A stretch of DNA of 64,000 nt from Nocardia macrotermitis (GCF_009604405.1 NZ_WEGK01000002.1:248001-312000), one strand, 5' to 3'; counted from the stretch's first letter, positions 49,828 through 59,384 are shown. The notes: a model not told the origin generated them from the letters alone. Translations and numbers: made by a program.

Positions 49828-50946
49828 ATGACCGGACCAGGTGACGGCGTCGTCGAACAGGCCCCCGATGCGGCCGGGCCCGCGGGCAGGGTGACCAGGT
49901 CCCGGCATTCGGCGCTGGCCGGTGCGGTCGACTGGCGGCTGGCCGCGCGCGCGGGTGCGGCCGTCGTCCCGGCCGGGCCGCGGACCTCGCGGTATTCGGC
50001 CGAACAGGTCGTCGCGGAACTCGCCGAATCCTCCGCGCGCGCCGAGGGCCCGGTCCGCGAGGTGACCGGAATGCTCGACGACCGCGCGGTGCCCGCGGCC
50101 CGAATCGTGGACCGCCCCGGCTGGATTCACGCGGCGGCGGAGTCGATGGCCTCGCTCACCGGCGAGGGCGAGTCGGGCAAATTCAGCGGTAAACCGGCCG
50201 GCATGCAGGCGGGCGCGATGCTGGCGTTCCTGTCCACCGCGATTCTCGGGCAGTACGACCCGTTCAGCGGCGCGGATGGCACCCTGCTGCTGGTCGCGCC
50301 GAACATTGTGATGGTCGAGCGGGCGCTGGGCGTGGCGCCGCGCGATTTCCGGCTGTGGGTGTGCCTGCACGAGGTCACGCATCGGGTGCAGTTCTCCTCC
50401 GCGCCGTGGCTCGCGGACTATATGAAGCACAACGTCGAGGTGCTCGGCGACGTCGGCGACGAGTCGGTCAACGAGATGCTCTCGCGGCTGCTGGACGAGG
50501 TGCGGGCGCGGCGTCGCGGGACGGTCGCGAGGGATTCCGACGATCCGGCCGATCGGGGTGTGTTGGGCCTGCTGCGCGCCACCCAGGCTCCGCCGCAGCG
50601 CGAGGCGCTGGATCGGCTGCTGATGCTGGGCACGTTGCTCGAGGGGCACGCGGATCATGTGATGGACGCGGTCGGGCCCGCGGTGGTGCCGACGGTGGAG
50701 CAGATCCGCCGGGCCTTCGATCAGCGGCGGCGTCGTCCGGCGAATCCGGTGCAGCGGCTGATGCGCGCGCTGCTCGGCGTGGACGCGAAGGTCGCGCAGT
50801 ACGTGCGCGGTAAGGCGTTCGTGGACGAGGTGGTCGGCAAGGTCGGCATGACGCGGTTCAACACCGTGTGGACCGATGGCGAGACGTTGCCGCGCACCGA
50901 CGAGATCGCGGTCCCGCAGCGCTGGATCGATCGGGTGCTGGACTGA
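49828..50946 (+). CDS. Zinc-dependent metalloprotease of the DUF2342/coenzyme F420-type family
   Basis: This 372-residue protein has an HExxH zinc motif in CLHEVTHRVQF (His181, Glu182, His185) and a downstream EGHADHVMDAVG (Glu272) that probably gives the third ligand. Conserved family parts are VDWRLAARAGAAVVP, YDPFSGADGTLLLVAPNI and MTRFNTVW near the end. No signal peptide is seen, so it is probably cytosolic. Substrates are unknown. It lies 15 bp after the dacB-like gene and its end overlaps the longest tilS frame. Confidence 0.88.
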   Translation: MTGPGDGVVEQAPDAAGPAGRVTRSRHSALAGAVDWRLAARAGAAVVPAGPRTSRYSAEQVVAELAESSARAEGPVREVTGMLDDRAVPAARIVDRPGWIHAAAESMASLTGEGESGKFSGKPAGMQAGAMLAFLSTAILGQYDPFSGADGTLLLVAPNIVMVERALGVAPRDFRLWVCLHEVTHRVQFSSAPWLADYMKHNVEVLGDVGDESVNEMLSRLLDEVRARRRGTVARDSDDPADRGVLGLLRATQAPPQREALDRLLMLGTLLEGHADHVMDAVGPAVVPTVEQIRRAFDQRRRRPANPVQRLMRALLGVDAKVAQYVRGKAFVDEVVGKVGMTRFNTVWTDGETLPRTDEIAVPQRWIDRVLD

Positions 50947-51929
50947 ATACCGCACTGCCGCAAGGTTTTCCGGAGACTCCGGCGGCCTTGGCGCTGCGGC
51001 GGGCGGTGCGCGGATGGTTGTCCCGGTACGCTTCGGCCGACGTGGTCGCGGTCGGGTTGTCCGGCGGCGCGGATTCGCTGGCGTTGACCGCGGCGACGGT
51101 CGCCGAGGGCGCGGTGGTGGACGCGCTGATCGTGGATCATGGTTTGCAGGACGGTTCGGCAGCGGTGGCGGCCGAGGCGGCGCGGGCGGCGCTCGGGGTG
51201 GGGGTGCGGTCGGCGCGGGTGCTGACGGTGCGGGTGCGGGGGGAGGGCGGGCTGGAGGCGGCGGCGCGGCGCGCGCGGTACGAGGCGTTGGACGACGCGC
51301 GTGCCGGATTGCCGGTGCTGCTCGGACACACTCTCGACGATCAGGCCGAGACGGTGTTGCTCGGGCTCGCGCGCGGTTCCGGGGGACGTTCCATCCAGGG
51401 CATGGCCGAATTCGCCGAGCCGTGGGGTCGCCCGCTGCTGGAGGTGCGTCGCGCCCAGACCCGGCAGCTGTGCGCGGACCTGGGTCTGCGGCCGTACGAC
51501 GACCCGCACAACAGCTCACCCGCCTTCACCCGGGTCCGGCTGCGGACCGAGGTGTTACCGCTGCTGGAGGACGTGCTCGGCGGTGCGGCCGCGCCCGCGC
51601 TGGCCCGGACCGCGGCCCAGTTGCGGGAGGACGGGGCCGCCCTGGACGCGATTGCCGAAGAGTTGCTGAACGTCGCGAGTGATGGCGGCGCACTCTCCGT
51701 CGAGATAATCGCCACTGCCCCGGCCGCGATTCGACGACGTGTCATCCGCGCCTGGCTGCTGTCCGGCGGGGCAAAAGCGTTGACGGAGAAGCATTTACGC
51801 GCGGTCGATGCGCTGGTCACGGACTGGCGCGGTCAGGGCGGGGTCGCGGTCGGCGGCGCGAAGCCGGGGACGAGGTTGGTTGCCAGACGCGAACATGGGA
51901 AGCTGACGATGGCTTTCACACCATATTGA
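50868..51929 (+). CDS. tilS: tRNA(Ile)-lysidine synthetase
   Basis: The N-type ATP pyrophosphatase domain has [17 protein letters not shown] (P-loop SGGxDS), [11 protein letters not shown], and [19 protein letters not shown], all characteristic of TilS, which converts cytidine 34 of tRNA-Ile2 to lysidine so that AUA is read. A C-terminal TilS domain (about 85 residues) ends KLTMAFTPY. The longest frame starts at GTG 50868 and overlaps the metalloprotease gene by 79 bp, but the conserved part begins near 50990; TTG 50988 is a possible true start. An essential function is expected. Confidence 0.93.
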   Translation: MDRWRDVAAHRRDRGPAALDRSGAGLNTALPQGFPETPAALALRRAVRGWLSRYASADVVAVGLSGGADSLALTAATVAEGAVVDALIVDHGLQDGSAAVAAEAARAALGVGVRSARVLTVRVRGEGGLEAAARRARYEALDDARAGLPVLLGHTLDDQAETVLLGLARGSGGRSIQGMAEFAEPWGRPLLEVRRAQTRQLCADLGLRPYDDPHNSSPAFTRVRLRTEVLPLLEDVLGGAAAPALARTAAQLREDGAALDAIAEELLNVASDGGALSVEIIATAPAAIRRRVIRAWLLSGGAKALTEKHLRAVDALVTDWRGQGGVAVGGAKPGTRLVARREHGKLTMAFTPY

Positions 51930-51978
51930 TCCGGGTGACCGGGGTCATCCGGATCATCACCGAAGGAGACCCGCGCAC

Positions 51979-52536
51979 GTGTATGGGGACGACATCGCGT
52001 CGGTATTGATCACCGAGGAGCAGATCAAGGCGAAGGTCGACGAACTCGCCGAACTGATCGCCAAGAGGTACCCCGCGGACGCCCCGGAGGGCGATCTCCT
52101 GCTGGTAGGGGTGCTCAAGGGTGCGATCTTCTTCATGACCGACCTGGCACAGGCCCTGCAGATTCCCACGCAGATGGAATTCATGGCCGTGTCCTCCTAC
52201 GGATCGTCCACCAACTCCTCGGGAGTGGTGCGCATCCTCAAGGACCTGGACAAGGACATCGCGGGCCGCAACGTCCTGATCGTCGAGGACATCATCGATT
52301 CGGGCCTGACCCTGTCCTGGCTCAAACGCAACCTGTCCACCCGCAACCCGGCCTCCCTCGAGGTCGTCACCCTGCTCCGCAAACCCGACGCCCTGCGCAC
52401 CCACGTCGAGGTCGCCAACGTCGGCTTCGACATCCCCAACGAATTCGTCGTCGGCTACGGCCTCGACTACGCCGAGCGCTACCGCGACCTGCCCTACATC
52501 GGCACCCTGGCCCCGAAGGTCTACACACCGGTGTGA
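51979..52536 (+). CDS. hpt: Hypoxanthine phosphoribosyltransferase
   Basis: The 185-residue type I phosphoribosyltransferase has the PRPP-binding motif [16 protein letters not shown] (about residues 98-113), [30 protein letters not shown] (flexible loop) and [19 protein letters not shown]. It salvages hypoxanthine and guanine with PRPP. GTG 51979 follows GAAGGAGA at good spacing. It lies 49 bp after tilS, as in mycobacteria. In many actinobacteria ftsH follows hpt; here it does not. Confidence 0.95.
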   Translation: MYGDDIASVLITEEQIKAKVDELAELIAKRYPADAPEGDLLLVGVLKGAIFFMTDLAQALQIPTQMEFMAVSSYGSSTNSSGVVRILKDLDKDIAGRNVLIVEDIIDSGLTLSWLKRNLSTRNPASLEVVTLLRKPDALRTHVEVANVGFDIPNEFVVGYGLDYAERYRDLPYIGTLAPKVYTPV

Positions 52537-53486
52537 TCTCGTGGTTCCGGCCGCCGTCCGGTCTTCGCGCATACGTTTCGGAGACCGAACGGCGATCGGG
52601 CCGCGACTCCTCGCTCGACGATTCGTTCCGTGTGGATTACCTCGGCAGTGCACGGCTCGGCTGTTGGTTCTGTTGCGCTGGTGGCGATTCGGGGTGATTC
52701 GACCGCGGACTTCTCGCGCGGAAGTCGGCTTCGTGTGGGCGCGGCTCATGCTGGTTGTGTTGTCGCCGTGGTTGTTCGGGCGAGGGCCTGTTGTATCGGT
52801 TCGCGCCGTGACGGTGTCGGTTTGAGGTTTTTCCTACGTGTCGGTTCGCTGCGCGGGGTGCGCGTCTTGTGTTCCGGTTATGTTGTGCGGCTGGCTGATT
52901 CGTGCATGAGGGCGCGCGTTGGTGGGGATGTGCTGTCGATGGGGTGAATCCTGCGGTGTGGGCCGGGGTGTGTTGTTCGATCGGGGGACGAGGTGGGCGG
53001 ATCGGGGGCGTCGGAATTCGGGCGGGTCGGTGTCGATACGTGAAAGGTTGTGTGGGGGTGTGAGTCTGGGTTGTTGCTTCATCCGACAGGGTCGCGTGAC
53101 GTTTCGGGGGTGCGGCGGGGGTCTCTGAGGCCGGCCCGGACGGCTTGGGCCTGGGGAAATGTGACTAAAATCACCGTTTGATAACGGTACCTGTCGGACT
53201 GTTTTCCGGGCGGGTTGCTGGGAGATTCGGGTGGGGTGCGGGACTGTTCGGGGGAGGGTAATTTTGGTGGGGAAATCGAGAGTCGTTGCTGTTCGGTAGG
53301 TTTCGCTCGGCGGGCGATTCGAGGGCGAGGTGGGTTGTCCGGAGGTTCGCGGAGGTGGGTGCGCATTTGCTTCCGTCACGCCATATGCTGTCCTTAACAA
53401 ACCTATTGGCTGTTTCGGTCCTCATAATCGGACTCGAGGGCTCGATACGGCTGGATTTTCAACCCCGATTCTGATAGCAAGGTGCT
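52537..53486. other. Long GT-rich stretch without a supported gene
   Basis: About 950 bp separate hpt from the LysR gene. The plus strand is G/T-rich through much of it (for example 52900-53130). ORFs on both strands read as low-complexity Pro/Arg/Thr or Gly/Val/Cys and lack start signals. Small inverted repeats are present: ACCGT/ACGGT near 53173-53188 and TAGCA/TGCTA at the LysR start. Confidence 0.6.
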
Positions 53487-53488
53487 AT
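53474..53488 (+). promoter_or_regulatory. Inverted repeat over the LysR ribosome binding site and start
   Basis: ATAGCA (53474-53479) and TGCTAT (53483-53488) flank the loop AGG. The repeat contains the weak Shine-Dalgarno AAGG and the first two bases of the ATG. It may be an autoregulatory LysR site or a translation-limiting hairpin. Confidence 0.45.
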
Positions 53489-54383
53489 GGACCCGCATTT
53501 GCGCGACCTGCGGTATTTCGTCGCCGTCGCTGAGGAACTGCACTTCACCAATGCCGCTCAGCGGCTGCGCATCGCACAACCGACGCTGTCGCGGCAGATC
53601 CGGCAGCTCGAACGGCAGCTCGATGTGGTGCTGTTCGATCGCAATCAGCGCAGCGTGGCGCTCACCGTCGCGGGTAAGGAACTGCTCGAGGGGGCGCGCA
53701 AGATCCTGGACCTGTGGGAGGTCACCAACGTCGCCCTGCAGGAGGCCGGGGAGGTGCTGCGGATCGGCGTGGAGAGTTCGATCGGGCGCGGTCTGGTCGC
53801 CGATCTGGAGAGCGCCAGCGGGCATCGGCTCGCGCTGCACTCCGCGTCCTGGACCGATCCCTCCAGCGGGCTGGCCGGGCGGCAGGCCGACCTGGCGCTG
53901 ATGTGGCTGCCCGTCCCCGATATCGGCCGCTACCGCTGGCGCGGCCTGCGCACCGAACCGCGCTGGGTGCTGCTACCGGAGAATCACCGCCTGGCCGACC
54001 AGGATTCGATCGACTTCGCCGATCTGGCCGAGGAACCGTTCGTCGCGATGCCGCCCGAGGCCGGAGCCGCCCGCGACTTCTGGCTCGGCAACGACGCGCG
54101 CGGCGGTCGCCAGCCCAAGGTCGGTGGTGAGGCTGCCACGGCGGAGGAGCGACTCGAGGCGGTCAGCCTGGGCCTGGGCGTCTGCCTGCTGGCCGAGAGC
54201 AACGTCCCGATGTACCGCTGGCCCGGCCTGACCGCCCGTCCGGTCACCGGCCTGCCCCCGTGCGAGCTGGCCGTGGCCTGGCGCGCCGACGACGACCGCG
54301 CCACCATCCTCGACTTCGCCAACCGCGTCCTGGAAGGCGGCTTCGGTACGCCCGTCCCCACACCTGCCACCGTCGCGGACTGA
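53487..54383 (+). CDS. LysR family transcriptional regulator
   Basis: This 298-residue LysR regulator has the N-terminal HTH MDPHLRDLRYFVAVAEELHF, then NAAQRLRIAQPTLSRQIRQLE and LFDRNQRSVALTVAGKELLE (about residues 1-65), and a periplasmic-binding-like effector domain (LRIGVESSIGRGLV onward). It is convergent with the amidase gene, with one base between the two stops, and no divergent partner gene lies upstream, so its target is not evident. Confidence 0.92.
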   Translation: MDPHLRDLRYFVAVAEELHFTNAAQRLRIAQPTLSRQIRQLERQLDVVLFDRNQRSVALTVAGKELLEGARKILDLWEVTNVALQEAGEVLRIGVESSIGRGLVADLESASGHRLALHSASWTDPSSGLAGRQADLALMWLPVPDIGRYRWRGLRTEPRWVLLPENHRLADQDSIDFADLAEEPFVAMPPEAGAARDFWLGNDARGGRQPKVGGEAATAEERLEAVSLGLGVCLLAESNVPMYRWPGLTARPVTGLPPCELAVAWRADDDRATILDFANRVLEGGFGTPVPTPATVAD

Positions 54384-54384
54384 G

Positions 54385-55800
54385 TCAGGGCGCGATCCGC
54401 TGCCACGGGCGTTCGGCTTCCAGCTGAGCGGCCAGGCGCAGCAGCGTCGATTCGCTGCCGGGTGGGCCCGCGAGTTGCGCGGCCACGGGCGTCCCGGTGC
54501 GCGGGTGCAGTCCCATCGGGATGCTCAGCGCGGGCCAGCCGACCAGATTCCACAGCGGGGTGAACGGCGAGAACCGAACGCTCGCAAGCGTATTGCGCAA
54601 CCAGCCGCGCCGATGCCAGGCGTGTGCGCGCGGCGGCGGGCAGGCCAGCGTCGGGGTGATCACCACATCGTGCTGATCGAAGAAGTCCAGCAGCCGCGAT
54701 TCGATGCGATCGACCTGACCGGGACGGATCAGTCCGGCGCGCAACACCGCGCGGCCCAGCTTCGCGTGCGTGCGGGTGCGGCGCTGTAGCCGCTCCGGAT
54801 GCGGTATCGCGGCCGTCTCCCGCGCGGCATTGCCGACCCAGCGCAGCGCGATCGCGAGCGCCGCACCGGAATAGGGCAGCCGCACCTCCTGCACGGTGTG
54901 CCCGGCCGCCCCGGCACTCAGCGCGGCGTCCGAGGCCGCCCGCACCCACTGCTCGTCGACCCGGAGCAGCCGCGAGGGCGAACCCGTGGCCAGCGCGATC
55001 CGCAGCCCGGCGGGCGGTTCCAGATCGGCCAGCGCGGGCCGGTCGGCCAGCACCGACAACATCAGCGCGGCATCGGCCACGGTCGTCGCGAACACACCGT
55101 TCTCGGTCATCCCGCCCCAGGAATCCAGCCCCACCTCGGCGGGCGCCACACCCCGGCCGGGCTTCACCCCGAGCACCCCGCAGCACGCGGCGGGTATGCG
55201 GATCGAACCCAGCCCGTCGTTCCCGTGCGCCACCGGAACCAGCCCCGCCGCGACCGCCGCCGCGGCGCCACCGGAGGAGCCGCCCGCGCTGTACCGAATG
55301 TCCCAGGGGGAGCGGGTGATTCGGGCCGGGGAGTCGGTCGTGCCGAACAGGCCGAATTCGCACAGTTCGGTGAGTCCGACGACCACCGCGCCCGCCGCGC
55401 GCAGCCGCCGCACCACCGGATGGTCCGTCGCGGCCGGGCTTTCCCCGCCGGCCAGCGAACCGCCCCGGGTGAGTTCCCCCGCGACGTCGATGTCGTTCTT
55501 GATCGCGATCGGCACCCCCGCCAGCGGCAGCGCGTCCAACTCGGGATGTTCGGCCACCGTGCGCGCCTCCGCGACGGCCCGCTCCGCGCGAACCACAGTG
55601 AAAGCATTGATCTTCGGATCTCCACCGCGAATACGCTCGAGCGCCGCCGCGACGATCTGCTCCGGTTCGGCGGCCCCGTCCCGCACCGCCGCCGCGACGT
55701 CGACGGCCGTCTCCGGGGGATCCGCCGGCACCGCCCGTGCGGCGGGTGACACCGAGATGGCCGGGGTCGCGTCCGCTACCGCGGAGCCCTCACTGTGCAT
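54385..55800 (-). CDS. Amidase signature family hydrolase
   Basis: The 471-residue protein from ATG 55800 has the catalytic Lys in PIAIKNDIDVAG, and the amidase signature YSAGGSSGGAAAAVAAG followed by GSIRIPAACCGVLGVKPGRG, giving the Ser-cisSer-Lys triad. The end ALSIPMGLHPRTGTPVAAQL is also typical. It hydrolyses an amide bond of an unknown substrate; related proteins act on fatty or aryl amides. This is not GatA, because the gatCAB partners are absent. Longer frames to 56238 run into the divergent kinase gene and are not supported. Confidence 0.9.
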   Translation of the reverse strand: MHSEGSAVADATPAISVSPAARAVPADPPETAVDVAAAVRDGAAEPEQIVAAALERIRGGDPKINAFTVVRAERAVAEARTVAEHPELDALPLAGVPIAIKNDIDVAGELTRGGSLAGGESPAATDHPVVRRLRAAGAVVVGLTELCEFGLFGTTDSPARITRSPWDIRYSAGGSSGGAAAAVAAGLVPVAHGNDGLGSIRIPAACCGVLGVKPGRGVAPAEVGLDSWGGMTENGVFATTVADAALMLSVLADRPALADLEPPAGLRIALATGSPSRLLRVDEQWVRAASDAALSAGAAGHTVQEVRLPYSGAALAIALRWVGNAARETAAIPHPERLQRRTRTHAKLGRAVLRAGLIRPGQVDRIESRLLDFFDQHDVVITPTLACPPPRAHAWHRRGWLRNTLASVRFSPFTPLWNLVGWPALSIPMGLHPRTGTPVAAQLAGPPGSESTLLRLAAQLEAERPWQRIAP

Positions 55801-55940
55801 GTTGTCGAGCCCCCGTCGCGTCGTGGTCGATATGGGCTGATTCGGTGCTGATGCGCAAATTATCATTTCGGCGGCGGCGGGAGGATGATGATGTGGGGTG
55901 TGGCGGAATCTGGGGTCGGGTCCGGATGTTAGGTGTGCAG

Positions 55941-58361
55941 ATGAGTAACAGTTCCGACCCCGGCGACCGGTTCGGACAGGTCGCGACCGGGATGGAATTC
56001 GCCGCCGCGGCCGAATTCGCGCAGGCCTGGGAGTCCGACCGGCGGCCGCCGCGGATCGCGGACTACCTGCCCGACGCGCAGACCCTGCGCCTGGGCGCGC
56101 TGGTCGAGTTGATCCGCGTCGATCTGCGGCATCGCTGGTTGCGCAATCCGCTGGGACGGCAGGACGGCGAACCCGAGCCGGGCGCTGCCGCACCGAAGCG
56201 GCTACGGGACTACTGCGCCGAATTCCCCGAGCTCGCACCGCAATTCGTACCGGCGGGGCTGGTGTACGAGGAGTTCGTCATCCGGCGGCACAGCGGTGAC
56301 CGGGTGGATCCGCGGGAGTGTCTGCGCGAATTTCCCGATCAGGCCGCCGAATTGCGCGAGTTGCTCAATGCCGACGACGAGGATCTGAGCACCCGGCGCG
56401 CGGGGCCGGACCTGACGGCGACCGGTTTCGTGGATGACGACGACGCCACCCGCACCACCGCCGGCATCACCGTGGCGCCGCTCGCCCTCTCCGACGACGT
56501 CCTGGATCGTTTCGAGATCGGCCAGCGCGTAGACGATTTCGACCTGCTGACCGGTCTCGGCAGCGGGGCGTTCGCGCGCGTGTTCCTGGCCCGGCAGCGC
56601 ACCCTGCAACGGCTGGTGGCGGTCAAGATCTCCGCCGATCGCGGCACCGAACCGCAGACGCTCGCCCAGCTCGACCACGACTACATCGTGCGGGTGTTCG
56701 ACCAGCGTCTGCTGGAGGATCCCGGCATCGGCGATCCGGCCTCGCGTCGGCTGCGGCTGCTCTACATGCAGTTCCTGCCCGGCGGGACGCTGCTGAGCGT
56801 GCTGCGCTGGGTCCGCGCCACTCCTCCCGACCAGCGCACCGGACAGCTGCTGCTGGACGCGGTGGACGCGGCGATGGAGGAGAAGGGCGAGATCCGGCCC
56901 GCGGACTCCAGCGTGCGCGCCGAGATCGCGGGGCTGTCGTGGCCGGAAACCGTTGCGTGGCTGGGCCGTCGGCTCGCGGAGGCGCTGTCCTACGCCGACG
57001 CGCAGGGGGTGCTGCATCGGGATGTGAAACCGGCCAATGTGCTGCTGACCGCCGAGGCGGTGCCCAAACTGGCGGACTTCAACATCAGCTTCAGCCGCAC
57101 CCTCGCCGGGGACAGCCCGGTCGCCTACTTCGGCGGGTCGCTGGCGTACATGTCGCCCGAACAGCTCGAGGCCTGTCATCCCGAATGCGACCGCACCGCC
57201 GCGGATCTGGACACCCGCTCGGATATCTGGTCGCTGGGCGTGGTGCTGTGGGAATTGCTCACCGGGACAAAGCCTTTCGATGATTCGAGCACCGGCGAGG
57301 AGGGCGATGCGACGACGTTGTCGGCGATGCTGGAACGTCGCCGCTCCGGCGTGGACGGCCCCGCCATCGACCGGATTCCGCCGGACTGCCCCGCGGCGCT
57401 GCGCCGGGTGCTGCTGACCTGTCTGGAACCCGATCGCGAGCGGCGCTGGTCCGATGGCGCGGGCCTGGCCCAGCAGTTCGAGCTGTGCCTGGACAAGCGC
57501 GGCCGGGATCTGGTCGATCCGCCGCCGTCGAGCTGGCGGCTGCGGGTGCGGGCCTGGCTGGTGCCGGTGGTGGTGCTGGCCATCGGCATGCCGAATGTGG
57601 TCGCGTCGATGTTCAACATCCAGCACAACCGGATGCTGATCGTCGATCGGCTCAGCGAATCGGCGCAGAGCTACTTCATGGGATTGACCGCGATCATCAA
57701 CGGGGTGTTCTTCCCGGTCGGGATCGTGGTGGTGGTGTATCTGTCGCGGCGGCTGCTGACCGTGCCGCGGCGCCTGCGCCAGGGGCGTGAGGTGGATCCG
57801 AAGGTGCTGGCCGAGGCCAGATCCGCGGCGTTGCTGTTGGGCGATCGCACTGTGCTGGTGAGCTTTTCGCTGTGGGGGCTGGCCGCGGTCACCTTCCCGA
57901 TCACCTTGCAGGTGGCGACCGGCGAGGTGACCGGGCAGATGGTGGTGCACTTCCTGGCCTCGCTGCTCATCTGCGGTGCGATGGCGGTGGCGTACCCGTA
58001 TTTCCTGGTCAACTTCTACACGATCCGGTGCATCTACCCGATGTTCCTGCGGCACGGCGATATTGCCACCGGGGACGCCGCTCACCTGCGTCGTCTCGGC
58101 AGCCGCTGCACCACCTTCCTGGCTGTCGCCGCCTCGGTTCCGCTGCTGGCCGTCGCGGGGCTGACGTTCCTGTCCTCCGAGGACATCCAATTGGTGATCC
58201 CGACGGTCCGGTTGCTCTGTGTCGGCGCGATCATCGCGTTCCTCGTCGCCTACATGCTGTTCCGCGCGTTGGAAGCGGATTTGCAGGCGTTGCAGCGGGT
58301 GGTGGATCCGGCTGTGACACAGCGTCGTTCGGTGGTGTCGGGGCAGCGGGGCGGTCGGTAG
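55941..58361 (+). CDS. Membrane Ser/Thr protein kinase with extended N-terminus and multi-pass C-terminus
   Basis: This 806-residue protein begins with about 165 residues holding two acidic helical blocks (FAQAWESDRRPPRIADYL; LVYEEFVIRRHSGDRVDP; FPDQAAELRELL) that recall the leader found on many planctomycete kinases. The kinase domain follows: GLGSGAFARVF (Gly205), LVAVKIS (Lys229), LHRDVKPANVLL (Asp361), LADFNISFSRT (Asp379-Phe380-Asn381, so DFN replaces DFG) and YMSPEQLEA, then SDIWSLGVVLWELLTG. The C-terminal 270 residues have about six hydrophobic segments. It probably sits in the cytoplasmic membrane with the kinase inside. ATG 55941 is preferred over ATG 55926. It is divergent from the amidase gene. 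Confidence 0.88.
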   Translation: MSNSSDPGDRFGQVATGMEFAAAAEFAQAWESDRRPPRIADYLPDAQTLRLGALVELIRVDLRHRWLRNPLGRQDGEPEPGAAAPKRLRDYCAEFPELAPQFVPAGLVYEEFVIRRHSGDRVDPRECLREFPDQAAELRELLNADDEDLSTRRAGPDLTATGFVDDDDATRTTAGITVAPLALSDDVLDRFEIGQRVDDFDLLTGLGSGAFARVFLARQRTLQRLVAVKISADRGTEPQTLAQLDHDYIVRVFDQRLLEDPGIGDPASRRLRLLYMQFLPGGTLLSVLRWVRATPPDQRTGQLLLDAVDAAMEEKGEIRPADSSVRAEIAGLSWPETVAWLGRRLAEALSYADAQGVLHRDVKPANVLLTAEAVPKLADFNISFSRTLAGDSPVAYFGGSLAYMSPEQLEACHPECDRTAADLDTRSDIWSLGVVLWELLTGTKPFDDSSTGEEGDATTLSAMLERRRSGVDGPAIDRIPPDCPAALRRVLLTCLEPDRERRWSDGAGLAQQFELCLDKRGRDLVDPPPSSWRLRVRAWLVPVVVLAIGMPNVVASMFNIQHNRMLIVDRLSESAQSYFMGLTAIINGVFFPVGIVVVVYLSRRLLTVPRRLRQGREVDPKVLAEARSAALLLGDRTVLVSFSLWGLAAVTFPITLQVATGEVTGQMVVHFLASLLICGAMAVAYPYFLVNFYTIRCIYPMFLRHGDIATGDAAHLRRLGSRCTTFLAVAASVPLLAVAGLTFLSSEDIQLVIPTVRLLCVGAIIAFLVAYMLFRALEADLQALQRVVDPAVTQRRSVVSGQRGGR

Positions 58362-58370
58362 GGTCGGCGT

Positions 58371-59054
58371 ATGGGCCGCGAGGATGCCGAGGTGTCGCTG
58401 CAGGAGTTGGCGGGGCGGGTCCGGGAGCACGCGCAGGGGAGTGCGGGGCGGTTCCTACTCGGGATCGCGGGCCCGCCGGGTGCCGGGAAGTCGACGTTCG
58501 CCGGTGCGCTGCGGGCGGCGGTGAACCGGTCGGCCGGGGGTGTGGTGGCCGAGGTCGCGCCGATGGACGGGTTTCATCTGAGCAATGCCGAGTTGCGTCT
58601 CGCAGGGGCTACCGCGCGCAAGGGGGAGCCGGACACGTTCGATGTGGCCGGGTATCTCGCCGGGTTGCGGAAGTTACGGGAAGTACCTGTGGGAGAGGCT
58701 GTTTCGTGGCCGTTGTACGACCGGGTGCGACATGATCCGGTACCGGGCGGGGTGGTGATCGATCGGCAGCGGATCGTGATCACCGAGGGGAATTATCTGC
58801 TGCTCGGGGATGTCGGGACGGCGCGCTGGTCGGCGGTACGACACTGTCTCGACGAGGTCTGGTATCTGGACGTCCCGGTCGAAACGCTCCGAAAACGGTT
58901 GCTGGAACGCCATATTCGCGGAGGCAAGAGCGTCGGATTCGCCGAAACCAAGGTCGCCCGAAGCGATCTGGTGAACGCCGAACTCGTCGCCGCCACCCGC
59001 GACCGCGCGGACCTGGTGTTGCGTGCCCATGGTATGGGCTACCGACTGGCGTGA
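58371..59054 (+). CDS. Uridine kinase/phosphoribulokinase-like P-loop kinase
   Basis: The 227-residue protein has Walker A GIAGPPGAGKST (about residues 33-44), VAPMDGFHLSNAELR (the conserved MDGFH), GEPDTFDVAGYLAGL, YDRVRHDPVPGGVVI, and IVITEGNYLLL. The pattern fits nucleoside/nucleotide kinase family proteins of the YggC/FrcK type that phosphorylate sugars or nucleosides. The substrate is unknown. It lies 9 bp after the kinase gene and so probably belongs to the same transcript. Confidence 0.87.
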   Translation: MGREDAEVSLQELAGRVREHAQGSAGRFLLGIAGPPGAGKSTFAGALRAAVNRSAGGVVAEVAPMDGFHLSNAELRLAGATARKGEPDTFDVAGYLAGLRKLREVPVGEAVSWPLYDRVRHDPVPGGVVIDRQRIVITEGNYLLLGDVGTARWSAVRHCLDEVWYLDVPVETLRKRLLERHIRGGKSVGFAETKVARSDLVNAELVAATRDRADLVLRAHGMGYRLA

Positions 59055-59204
59055 CCGGGGCTCTGAGCTGGCTGGGTTACCGTGTGCTGCCTGATCGACT
59101 CGCGTGACCGGGGGCTCCGGGCTGGCTGGGTTACCGCGTGCTGCCTGACCGACTCCCGTGACCGGGGGCTCTGAGTCGGCTGGGGTTACCGTCTGCTGTC
59201 TGGA
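59051..59204 (+). repeat. 53-54 bp tandem repeats, three copies
   Basis: Units starting GTGACCGGGG at 59051, 59104 and 59158 share GGCTGGGTTACCG and TGCTGCCTGA blocks with few differences. The first unit begins in the last codons of the P-loop kinase gene and the array lies between two convergent genes. Confidence 0.88.
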
Positions 59205-59384
59205 TGAATGCTCGCGCAACTCCGCCACGGGCAATCCGGTTGCATTCGGTCGATTTCGTGACCGTAGCCATGGGTGGGGACCGGCGGCCGAGGTCTACCG
59301 GTCGCTCGCATGTGCGATTGAGGGGACCGTGTTCGGGGGCGGTTCGGGCTGCTTCGTCCCGCCTCTATCGTCCGCGCAGGCCGG
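59205..59384. other. Intergenic end region between convergent genes
   Basis: The remaining 180 bp before the PfkB gene stop contains no supported gene and no clear terminator hairpin. Confidence 0.5.

Noticed and set aside
48175..51519. Minus-strand frame of 1,114 codons
   Set aside because: It is antisense to the dacB-like, metalloprotease and tilS genes, which have firm motifs; the product is Pro/Arg-rich and without a domain.
52834..53400. Minus-strand frame of 188 codons in the GT-rich gap
   Set aside because: Pro/Thr/Arg-rich, no ribosome binding site and no motif; explained by base composition.
56202..58430. Minus-strand frame of 742 codons
   Set aside because: It is antisense to the membrane kinase; His/Arg/Gln-rich shadow translation.
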